13,397 nucleotides of DNA from the NCBI GenBank assembly GCA_934646845.1, contig CAKUEV010000033.1, positions 1-13,397 on the forward strand. The letters are read 5' to 3'. The notes below the pieces were generated by a model, which made no database searches, had not been told where the DNA came from, and saw nothing but the letters and a program-made list of their open reading frames with translations. Origin of the DNA: an uncultured Slackia sp. Its GTDB lineage: Bacteria > Actinomycetota > Coriobacteriia > Coriobacteriales > Eggerthellaceae. Below, one piece after another: positions 1-5,709 of this stretch. How positions within the stretch are numbered: position 1 is the first letter of the stretch; each line of letters starts with the position of its first letter. A program made the translations under genes and the position numbers.

Positions 1-942
1 GTGGCGCGAGGCGAGCTCGAACAGTTCCTCGTTGTTCACCACGGGCGGGTAACCTTCGCTGAAGTCGACATCGACGATGCAGCCCGCTTCGGCGGCGCGA
101 CGTTCGGCGATCTCGCGCAGCGCCTCTTTCGCTTCGGCTCCCATTTTCTCGCTGAATGTACGCAGCGTGCCCTCGATGTACGTGCGCGAAGAAATCACGT
201 TGCGCGCCTGGCCGCTTTCGAGCAGGCCGCACTTGAATGTGCAGGGTTCTTCTTGCGCGCGCTTTGCCATGTAGTCGTACGCCTCGAGAATGAAGCGCAT
301 GCCTGCCTCCATGGAATCGGCGCCATCTTCGGCCTTGGCGATGTGCGTGGCCTTGCCGAAGAACGTGAATGTGCTTTCGCTCGTGGCGGCGAGCAGCGCG
401 CCGGGGCGGCTCGCGATGTGGCCCTTCGGCAAATCGGGCCACAAGTGGAAGCCGAAAATGCGATCGACGTGGTATTTCTCGAATGTGCCCGATTCGCAGA
501 TGAACTGCGCGCCGCCCGTCGTTTCCTCGGCGGGCTGGAACACGATGAGCACGCTGCGGTCGAGCTCGTCGAGATGCGCCGCAATGTGGCGCGCGAGGCC
601 GAGCGCCATGGCCATGTGCCCGTCGTGGCCGCATGCGTGCATGTGCCCGGCATGTGTGGAGCAGAACGGCACGCCCGATTTTTCGGTCACGGGCAGCGCA
701 TCCGTATCGGTGCGAATGGCGGTAGTGTGCTCGCTTCCGCGGTCGAAAAATGCGCACACGGTTGAGCGGCACGGCTCGAACACTTCGCATGGCAGCTCGT
801 CGATGACCGAATGCACGTACGCGATGGTTTTCGGCAAATCGAAGTCAACTTCAGGAATTTGATGCAGGTCGCGGCGGTATTGCGTGAGGTCGGCCAGCGT
901 GGGTTCGGCAAACGCGCCGCTGCAAGGTTCGCATTCGTTCAT
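1..942 (-). CDS. dapL: M20 amidohydrolase, probable N-acetyldiaminopimelate deacetylase (C-terminus cut by window edge)
   Basis: The 314 visible residues start at an ATG (942) preceded by AAGAGG four bases upstream and run off the left edge. M20D-type motifs are intact: HQIPE near residues 27-31, TDTDALP around D81, the metal-binding HACGHDGH at 102-109 (C104, H106), QPAEE with the catalytic glutamates E139/E140, and GFHLWP with H166. Family members are about 370-400 residues, so some 60-80 residues are missing. Sequence alone would also fit an amino-acid amidohydrolase such as hippurate hydrolase. The divergent lysA-dapA-dapB-dapH operon, with a tetrahydrodipicolinate N-acetyltransferase, makes removal of acetate from N-acetyl-LL-diaminopimelate in the cytoplasm the best reading. 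It lies outside the lysine riboswitch unit and is transcribed from its own promoter. The symbol follows Bacillus usage; dapL is also used elsewhere for an unrelated aminotransferase. Confidence 0.85.
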   Translation of the reverse strand, partial: MNECEPCSGAFAEPTLADLTQYRRDLHQIPEVDFDLPKTIAYVHSVIDELPCEVFEPCRSTVCAFFDRGSEHTTAIRTDTDALPVTEKSGVPFCSTHAGHMHACGHDGHMAMALGLARHIAAHLDELDRSVLIVFQPAEETTGGAQFICESGTFEKYHVDRIFGFHLWPDLPKGHIASRPGALLAATSESTFTFFGKATHIAKAEDGADSMEAGMRFILEAYDYMAKRAQEEPCTFKCGLLESGQARNVISSRTYIEGTLRTFSEKMGAEAKEALREIAERRAAEAGCIVDVDFSEGYPPVVNNEELFELASRH

Positions 943-980
943 AGTGCCTCTTCGTCTAAAAGTTCCTTGAATTCTCGCAC

Positions 981-986
981 ATTATA
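981..986 (-). promoter_or_regulatory. -10 element of the deacetylase promoter
   Basis: The minus strand reads a perfect TATAAT here, giving a predicted start near 974 and a 5' leader of about 32 bases. No convincing -35 hexamer lies 16-18 bases upstream. That place is occupied by the palindrome at 1001-1018, so the promoter may need an activator. This is inference from position. Confidence 0.5.
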
Positions 987-997
987 GCCTTCGCGCT

Positions 998-1026
998 TTG
1001 ACTTTAGCGCACTAAAGTGATAGTTT
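998..1026 (+). promoter_or_regulatory. Promoter of the lysine riboswitch-lysA operon
   Basis: TTGACT (998-1003) and TAGTTT (1021-1026) are separated by exactly 17 bases, which puts the transcription start near 1033, just before the first riboswitch helix at 1036. The -35 is strong and the -10 is weak. The spacer contains the palindrome at 1001-1018. Confidence 0.6.
1001..1018. promoter_or_regulatory. Perfect palindrome, putative operator in the divergent promoter region
   Basis: Arms ACTTTAG (1001-1007) and CTAAAGT (1012-1018) are exact reverse complements around CGCA. The site sits between the -35 and -10 of the lysA promoter and at the expected -35 position of the leftward promoter. A dimeric regulator binding here could control both transcripts. 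The regulator is not identifiable from the sequence. Confidence 0.4.
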
Positions 1027-1035
1027 CATTCGAAC

Positions 1036-1192
1036 GATAGAGGCGCGGGTGCGATGGGCCTTGGGGAAGTCGGCAGGCGTTGACCCCAAAGCGAGGCAAA
1101 CCCGCCGAATTCGCCTTGCCGGGCACGGCGCGCGAATGGGTTTGCGGGGAACACCCGTAAGACTGTCTGCGAAATCGCAGGTGCGCTATCTT
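1036..1192 (+). ncRNA. Lysine riboswitch (L-box) aptamer
   Basis: The layout matches known L-box aptamers helix by helix. P1 is formed by GATAG (1036-1040) with CTATC (1186-1190). The conserved AGAGGCGCG follows. P2 pairs GCGGGT with ACCCGC, ending in the characteristic CGCCGAA (1103-1109). The P2 extension is GGGG/CCCC followed by AAAGCGAGG. P3 closes with TTCGC/GCGAA. P4 is TTGCGGG/CCCGTAA. The conserved CTGTC (1173-1177) precedes P5, TGCGA/TCGCA. A promoter starts just upstream and an intrinsic terminator follows. Lysine binding should favour termination and turn off lysA-dapA-dapB-dapH. Confidence 0.92.
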
Positions 1193-1231
1193 GCTGTGAA
1201 ATGTTTTGCGCTGGTGTATGCCGCGCATGCG

Positions 1232-1266
1232 ACGCCAGTGAGGCCGTGCCTTACTGGCGTTTTTTT
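1232..1266 (+). terminator. Riboswitch expression-platform terminator
   Basis: A 13-bp stem (1232-1244 with 1248-1260, one G-U pair) with a CGT loop is followed by seven T residues, 65 bases before the lysA start. A competing hairpin can form: 1209-1217 pairs with 1232-1240 over nine positions (two G-U) and would open the lower half of the terminator, so it is a plausible antiterminator. How the aptamer communicates with it is not clear from sequence alone. Confidence 0.9.
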
Positions 1267-1330
1267 ATTATGCGGTTCGGGAGGGTTCTTCCCGCCGGGT
1301 CGCGCGCAGGTTTTCAGAAAGGCGACGCGC

Positions 1331-2629
1331 ATGAACAAGCAACCCTTCGTTTCGAAGGCCCAGCTCGATGAGATTATCGAGCGTTATCCCACGCCGTTCC
1401 ACCTCTATGACGAAGCGGGCATTCGCCGCAACATGGAGGCGGTGCGCGACGCGTTTGCGTGGAACCCAGGCTTCAAAGAATATTTCGCGGTAAAGGCCAC
1501 GCCGAACCCGTTCCTTATCAATATCCTGCGCGATTACGGGTGCGGATGCGACTGCTCTTCGGCGACCGAGCTGCAGCTTTGCGATGCCATGGGCATCTCA
1601 GGCCACGACATTATGTTCTCGTCGAACGAAACCCCCGCGGCCGACTACGAGGCGGCTGCGAAGCTGGGCGCCATCATCAATCTTGATGATATTTCGCATA
1701 TCGATTTCCTCGAGCAAACGATTGGCGGCATTCCTGAAACCATCAGCTGCCGCTACAACCCCGGCGGGCTTTTCGAAATCTCGAACGGCATTATGGACAA
1801 CCCGGGCGATGCCAAATACGGCATGACGACTGAGCAGCTGTTCGAGGCATTCCGCACGCTCAAGGCCAAGGGTGCCAAACATTTCGGCATCCATGCCTTC
1901 CTGTGCAGCAATACCGTGACGAACGATTATTACCCCGAGCTCGCCGCCGTGCTGTTCAAGCTTGCCGTTCAGTTGCAGCAAGAAACGGGCGCGCATGTCG
2001 AGTTCATCAACCTGTCGGGCGGCGTGGGCATTCCTTACGAGCCTGGCCAGGCGCCGAACGATATTCGCGCGATTGGCGAAGGCGTTCGCCGCGTGTATGA
2101 GGAAATCCTCGTGCCTGCTGGCATGGGCGATGTGGCGATTTTCACGGAAATGGGCCGCTTCATGATGGGTCCGTACGGCTGCTTGGTTACCACGGCTATC
2201 CACCACAAGCATATTTATAAGGAATATATCGGCGTCGACGCGTGCGCGGCGAACCTCATGCGCCCGGCGCTGTACGGTTCCTACCATCACATTACCGTGG
2301 CGGGCAAGGAGGATGCGCCGTGCGATCACGTGTACGACGTGGTGGGCGGCTTGTGCGAGAACAACGACAAATTCGCGATCGACCGCGCGCTGCCTGAAAT
2401 CGAAGACGGCGACGTGCTCGTGATTCACGATACCGGCGCGCATGGCCACTCCATGGGCTATAACTACAACGGCAAGCTGCGCAGCGCTGAGCTGCTGCTT
2501 CGTGAAAACGGCAGCGTGAAGCTCATTCGCCGCGCCGAGACGCCGGCCGACTACTTCGCGACGCTGTATGGTTGCGACGAGTTGCTGGACGGCGCCCCTT
2601 ATGACGAAAGGAAACTCAAAGGGAAATAA
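1331..2629 (+). CDS. lysA: Diaminopimelate decarboxylase
   Basis: This PLP-dependent fold-type III enzyme (432 residues) decarboxylates meso-diaminopimelate to L-lysine, the last step of the pathway. The PLP lysine lies in YFAVKATPN (K55). GIHAF (H188), the glycine-rich SGGVG (229-233), EMGRF (E273, R276) and the active-site CEN (C342, E343) are in family order. Near the C-terminus, where many homologues have a DxGAY motif, this protein has DTGAHGHSMGYNYNG, a variant seen in a distinct LysA clade. The open frame extends upstream to 1049, but that stretch is the riboswitch and terminator. The ATG at 1331, with GAAAGG about ten bases upstream, is the start. It is the first gene of the lysine-controlled operon and is followed by a 177-base structured spacer. 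Confidence 0.96.
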   Translation: MNKQPFVSKAQLDEIIERYPTPFHLYDEAGIRRNMEAVRDAFAWNPGFKEYFAVKATPNPFLINILRDYGCGCDCSSATELQLCDAMGISGHDIMFSSNETPAADYEAAAKLGAIINLDDISHIDFLEQTIGGIPETISCRYNPGGLFEISNGIMDNPGDAKYGMTTEQLFEAFRTLKAKGAKHFGIHAFLCSNTVTNDYYPELAAVLFKLAVQLQQETGAHVEFINLSGGVGIPYEPGQAPNDIRAIGEGVRRVYEEILVPAGMGDVAIFTEMGRFMMGPYGCLVTTAIHHKHIYKEYIGVDACAANLMRPALYGSYHHITVAGKEDAPCDHVYDVVGGLCENNDKFAIDRALPEIEDGDVLVIHDTGAHGHSMGYNYNGKLRSAELLLRENGSVKLIRRAETPADYFATLYGCDELLDGAPYDERKLKGK

Positions 2630-2640
2630 GCGTTGCCCGA

Positions 2641-2796
2641 CTGGCGAAAGCCAGCGAGAGGCCGTCCGGTGTTTCGAAGAGCCCCGCCGCGCGGCCAAGC
2701 GTACTTCGATGCGTGAGGGCAAGCGCATAAGGGGCTAGGCGAAGCGACCGGTGGTCTCGCATCCTCGAGCGCTTCGTCGTTTCCTAAAACGACGAA
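2641..2796 (+). ncRNA. Structured lysA-dapA intercistronic region (three hairpins)
   Basis: Three stem-loops fill the spacer. The first is a GAAA-tetraloop hairpin, CTGGC/GCCAG (2641-2654). The second is a long imperfect stem (2655-2759) built from CGAGA/TCTCG, CCGGT/ACCGG and AGCCCC/GGGGCT, capped by TTCG (2705-2708). The third is a perfect 10-bp hairpin (2773-2782 with 2787-2796, loop CCTA) that ends directly before the dapA ribosome-binding site. No T-tract follows any of them, so they are not intrinsic terminators. mRNA processing or translation control are possible roles. Confidence 0.5.
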
Positions 2797-2806
2797 AGGA
2801 AAGAAC

Positions 2807-3697
2807 ATGGCAGATATGAAAGGCTTGAGCGGCTCCATCGTGGCGCTCGTCACGCCGTTCGCTGAAGATGGCAGCGTCGACTTCGAGGCGCTTGGCCGCC
2901 TGGTCGATTTCCATCTGGCAAACGGGACCGACGCCCTGCTCACGCTGGGCACTACGGGCGAATCGTCGACCATGTCGCACGAGGAAGACGACGAGGTGTG
3001 CAAGTTCGTCGTCGACCGCGTTGCGGGACGCGTGCCTGTTATCGCAGGCAGCGGTTCGAACAGCACGCAGACCATGCTCGAAAAGAGCCTGAGCTTCCAG
3101 AAGATGGGCGCCGATGGCTTGCTGCTCATCACGCCGTACTACAACAAGTCGAACGAGGAAGGCATCTACCGTCACTTCACTACGGTGCTCGATGCGGTCG
3201 ATATTCCCTGCATTCTGTACAACGTGCCTGGTCGCACGGGGTGCTCTATTTCCGAGAAGAATGTCGCGCGCCTGGCGAAGCACCCCAATGCTTTCGGCAT
3301 CAAAGAGGCTTCGGGCAATATTGGCTATGCGACGAAAATCGCGCGCTACCTGTCCGACGACTTCTGCATGTTCTCGGGCAACGACGATATCGTTGTGCCC
3401 ATGATGGCGTTGGGCAGCCGCGGCGTTATTTCGGTTTGGGCGAATGTGCAGCCGAAGGAAGTGCACGACATGTGCCATGCGTGGCTTGCGGGCGATCGTG
3501 CCGCTGCGTTGAAAACTCAGCTTGCGGGCATTGAGCTCGTCGATTCGCTGTTCTGCGAAGTGAACCCTATTCCGGTGAAATACGCGTTGGAACTCATGGG
3601 CTTCGGCAAGGCGGTGTATCGTCAGCCGTTGTGCGAGCCGAGCGATGCGGCGAAGGCGACGATTGCTGCCGCCATGAAGAATGCCGGCATTATCTAG
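2807..3697 (+). CDS. dapA: 4-hydroxy-tetrahydrodipicolinate synthase
   Basis: This 296-residue class I aldolase condenses pyruvate with aspartate semialdehyde in the cytoplasm, the first committed step to diaminopimelate and lysine. Key features are GTTGE (48-52), the YYNK tyrosine near 112, YNVPGRTG with Y138, and the Schiff-base lysine in GIKEASG (K166), matching T44/T45, Y133 and K161 of the E. coli enzyme. The length is normal for the family. The ATG at 2807 has AGGAAAG four to nine bases upstream, just after a perfect hairpin. A second in-frame methionine three codons later is less well placed. It is second in the riboswitch-controlled operon and lies 37 bases before dapB. Confidence 0.97.
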   Translation: MADMKGLSGSIVALVTPFAEDGSVDFEALGRLVDFHLANGTDALLTLGTTGESSTMSHEEDDEVCKFVVDRVAGRVPVIAGSGSNSTQTMLEKSLSFQKMGADGLLLITPYYNKSNEEGIYRHFTTVLDAVDIPCILYNVPGRTGCSISEKNVARLAKHPNAFGIKEASGNIGYATKIARYLSDDFCMFSGNDDIVVPMMALGSRGVISVWANVQPKEVHDMCHAWLAGDRAAALKTQLAGIELVDSLFCEVNPIPVKYALELMGFGKAVYRQPLCEPSDAAKATIAAAMKNAGII

Positions 3698-3734
3698 GCC
3701 GCCCGCCGTGTTTGAGTGTTGAAGAGGAACGAAT

Positions 3735-4451
3735 ATGACCAAAGTACTTGTTATCGGCGATGGCCGTATGGGAACCATCATTCGCGAGCTTGTTGAATCC
3801 GATGAATCGCTCGAACTTGCGGGCGTTATCGGCATCGACAACAAGGATGAGCTTGCCGACACCACCCCCGCGGCCGATGTCGCGATTGATTTCTCGCATA
3901 AGAGCATGCTCGACTTGGTCGAGGCTTATGTGAATCGCACGGGTGCGGCGCTTGTGAGCGGCACCACCGGTTACGACGAAGCCGAAATGGGTCGCATTCG
4001 CGCGCTCGGCGAGAAAGCGCCCGTCATCCATAGCGCGAATTACTCGCTTGGCGTGGCGGTGTTGCGCCGTCTCGCCGCTGAGGCCGCAAAAGCGCTGCCC
4101 GGTTTCGATATCGAAATCGTCGAGACCCATCACAATCAGAAGGTCGACGCGCCGAGCGGCACCGCGAAGCTGCTGCTCTCGGCCGTGGATCCCGAGGATG
4201 CCTGCGACGTGGTGTATGGCCGCGAAGGCATGTGCGGTAAGCGCCCCACTCGAGAAATCGGCGTGCATGCCCTGCGTGGCGGCACGGTCGCCGGCACCCA
4301 CACGGTGCATTTCTTCGGCGAAGATGAAGAGGTCGCCCTTACGCATCGCGCCACGAGCCGCCGCATTTTCGCGTCGGGCGCTGTGGCTGCGGCGAAAAAG
4401 CTGGTCGAGCGTGAACCTGGGTTCTACGGCTTCGACGAGCTGATGTTTTAG
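3735..4451 (+). CDS. dapB: 4-hydroxy-tetrahydrodipicolinate reductase
   Basis: This 238-residue enzyme reduces the DapA product to tetrahydrodipicolinate with NAD(P)H. The N-terminal nucleotide-binding loop is GDGRMG (8-13). SGTTG is at 75-79 and SANYSLGV at 100-107. The catalytic signature ETHHNQKVDAPSGTA spans 130-144, with H132 and K136 equivalent to H159 and K163 of E. coli DapB. HALRGGTVAGTHTV is near 178-191. It is a compact form, similar in size to the mycobacterial enzyme. GAAGAGGAAC precedes the ATG. A 211-base structured spacer separates it from dapH. Confidence 0.97.
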   Translation: MTKVLVIGDGRMGTIIRELVESDESLELAGVIGIDNKDELADTTPAADVAIDFSHKSMLDLVEAYVNRTGAALVSGTTGYDEAEMGRIRALGEKAPVIHSANYSLGVAVLRRLAAEAAKALPGFDIEIVETHHNQKVDAPSGTAKLLLSAVDPEDACDVVYGREGMCGKRPTREIGVHALRGGTVAGTHTVHFFGEDEEVALTHRATSRRIFASGAVAAAKKLVEREPGFYGFDELMF

Positions 4452-4474
4452 AATCAAAGCGTACTAAGTGTGCG

Positions 4475-4643
4475 GTCTGAGTAGATTCCGCAGGGGTGCG
4501 GCAGGCCTTGCGGAACCGTCTGCGTTCAAGCTTGCTCTTCATTTCAATATGAAACGCAGTCAAGCGGGCGCATAGTGAACGATGTGAACGGTAGCCCGCT
4601 GTGGTTCCGTAGGGCTTGCCGCGCCCCTGAGGAATCGGCGGAC
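4475..4643 (+). ncRNA. Candidate structured RNA, three-way junction between dapB and dapH
   Basis: Positions 4484-4517 pair with 4603-4636 over 34 positions: 29 Watson-Crick pairs, four G-U wobbles and one G-A mismatch. A further GTCT/GGAC helix (4475-4478 with 4640-4643) lies outside. The closing helix holds two hairpins: CTGCGTT/AACGCAG (4520-4526 with 4553-4559) and AGCGGGC/GCCCGCT (4563-4569 with 4594-4600). Only 2, 3 and 2 bases remain unpaired at the junction. Almost all departures from perfect pairing are G-U, which suggests an RNA-level structure. The dapH ribosome-binding site lies just outside. It matches no riboswitch class I recognise. The alternative is a palindromic mobile repeat: GAATCAA occurs on both sides (4451-4457 and 4655-4661). 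Confidence 0.6.
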
Positions 4644-4662
4644 AAGAGTAAGAGGAATCAAC

Positions 4663-5382
4663 ATGAACGCTGAAGAAATCATCAATTTCATCGCTACGTC
4701 CGAAAAGAAAACCCCGGTAAAGGTGTATGTGCGCGAGAAACCTGGCCAGAAAATCAACTATAAGGCCAACGCTACGAAGAGCGAAGTGAAGGTGTTCGGC
4801 GGCCGCAAGGGCAAAATCGTGTTCGGCGATTGGGCCGACATCAAGCCTGTGCTTGAGGCCAACGCCGATGCGTTCGATTACTACGAAGTCGAGAACGATT
4901 GCCGCAATTCCGCTGTACCCATGCTCGATATGAAGGAAATCAATGCCCGCATCGAGCCGGGCGCGATTATTCGTGACCAGGTTGAGATTGGCGATAACGC
5001 CGTCATCATGATGGGCGCGGTTATTAACATTGGCGCGGTTATCGGCGAAGGCACCATGATCGATATGGGCGTGGTGCTGGGCGGTCGTGCCATTGTCGGC
5101 AAGCATTGCCACATTGGCGCAGGCACGGTGCTGGCCGGCGTGGTTGAGCCTGCGAGCGCAACCCCCGTTATCGTTGAGGACAATGTCATGATTGGAGCGA
5201 ACGCCGTGGTGCTCGAGGGTTGCCGCGTGGGCGAGGGCGCGGTTGTCGCCGCGGGCGCCGTCGTGGTGAATGATGTTCCCGCGGGCGCGGTTGTCGCCGG
5301 CGTTCCCGCGAAGGTCATCAAGATGAAGGATGCGAAAACCGAGGGCAAAACTGCTCTGGTCGACGCGCTTCGCACGCTTTAG
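4663..5382 (+). CDS. dapH: Tetrahydrodipicolinate N-acetyltransferase
   Basis: This 239-residue acyltransferase moves acetyl from acetyl-CoA to tetrahydrodipicolinate, opening the acetylase branch of diaminopimelate synthesis. An N-terminal DapH-type domain (about 1-85, starting [22 protein letters not shown]) precedes a left-handed beta-helix of hexapeptide repeats (about 91-216, for example [30 protein letters not shown]). The VPAKVIK tail follows. Length and domain order fit the acetyl enzyme (Bacillus YkuQ type) rather than the succinyl DapD. AAGAGG lies upstream of the ATG. The divergent deacetylase supplies a later step of the same branch. The aminotransferase that acts between them and the epimerase DapF are not in this window. 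Confidence 0.95.
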   Translation: MNAEEIINFIATSEKKTPVKVYVREKPGQKINYKANATKSEVKVFGGRKGKIVFGDWADIKPVLEANADAFDYYEVENDCRNSAVPMLDMKEINARIEPGAIIRDQVEIGDNAVIMMGAVINIGAVIGEGTMIDMGVVLGGRAIVGKHCHIGAGTVLAGVVEPASATPVIVEDNVMIGANAVVLEGCRVGEGAVVAAGAVVVNDVPAGAVVAGVPAKVIKMKDAKTEGKTALVDALRTL

Positions 5383-5389
5383 CTTTTCG

Positions 5390-5419
5390 GTGCGGTAAGG
5401 GCTCATCCCTTTGCCGCAC
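5390..5419 (+). other. Hairpin directly after dapH without a T-tract
   Basis: GTGCGGTAAGGG (5390-5401) pairs with 5407-5419 apart from one bulge. The bases that follow are not T-rich, so this is an end-of-mRNA stem or processing signal rather than a classical intrinsic terminator. Confidence 0.4.
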
Positions 5420-5535
5420 GCACGCGCTTCAATGGCAAAGCAACGGTAAAATCCATCATCATCCATAAGTGTTGAGCCTTCTGAACTGGGCAAACAATAA
5501 AATCAACACATTTGGTCCATATCTTGAAACGCTCG

Positions 5536-5575
5536 CCATCCCCCTGATTCAACCATGGGGGATGGTTCTTTTTTC
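5536..5575 (+). terminator. Intrinsic terminator upstream of the flavoprotein gene
   Basis: A perfect 9-bp stem CCATCCCCC/GGGGGATGG (5536-5544 with 5557-5565) is followed by TTCTTTTTT. It probably ends transcripts of the dap operon, about 150 bases after dapH, or a short transcript of the spacer. Confidence 0.85.
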
Positions 5576-5709
5576 GGCAAAACTTCCCATAATGCAATGC
5601 ATCGGTTCGGGGTGCAGGAAGCGCCACGAACCATAAGCAAGGCCTATAAGGGCCGCATGGTTAAAGCGCAGCCAGAGGGGGCTGCACAATCCAAAGGGAG
5701 GATTACACC

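Larger units (their letters stand above)
5383..5709. other. Spacer of 327 bases between dapH and the flavoprotein gene
   Basis: No gene is seen. In order it holds the post-dapH hairpin, an inverted repeat GTGTTGA/TCAACAC (5469-5475 and 5503-5509), a strong rightward terminator (5536-5575), a 12-bp hairpin with one mismatch (5604-5632), GCAGCC/GGCTGC (5668-5685), and a short AATCC/GGATT stem (5688-5704) that places the flavoprotein ribosome-binding site in its loop. No promoter with both hexamers is convincing, although CATAAT (5588-5593) could be a -10. Confidence 0.5.

Noticed and set aside
1..765. 254-codon plus-strand frame at the left edge
   Set aside because: It is antisense to the M20 deacetylase, whose motifs are all intact on the minus strand.
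1049..1330. N-terminal extension of lysA by 94 codons
   Set aside because: The stretch is the lysine riboswitch and its terminator. Family length and a ribosome-binding site support the ATG at 1331.
4484..4636. Intrinsic terminator between dapB and dapH
   Set aside because: No T-tract follows the long helix, and the structure is a branched junction, so ordinary termination is unlikely.
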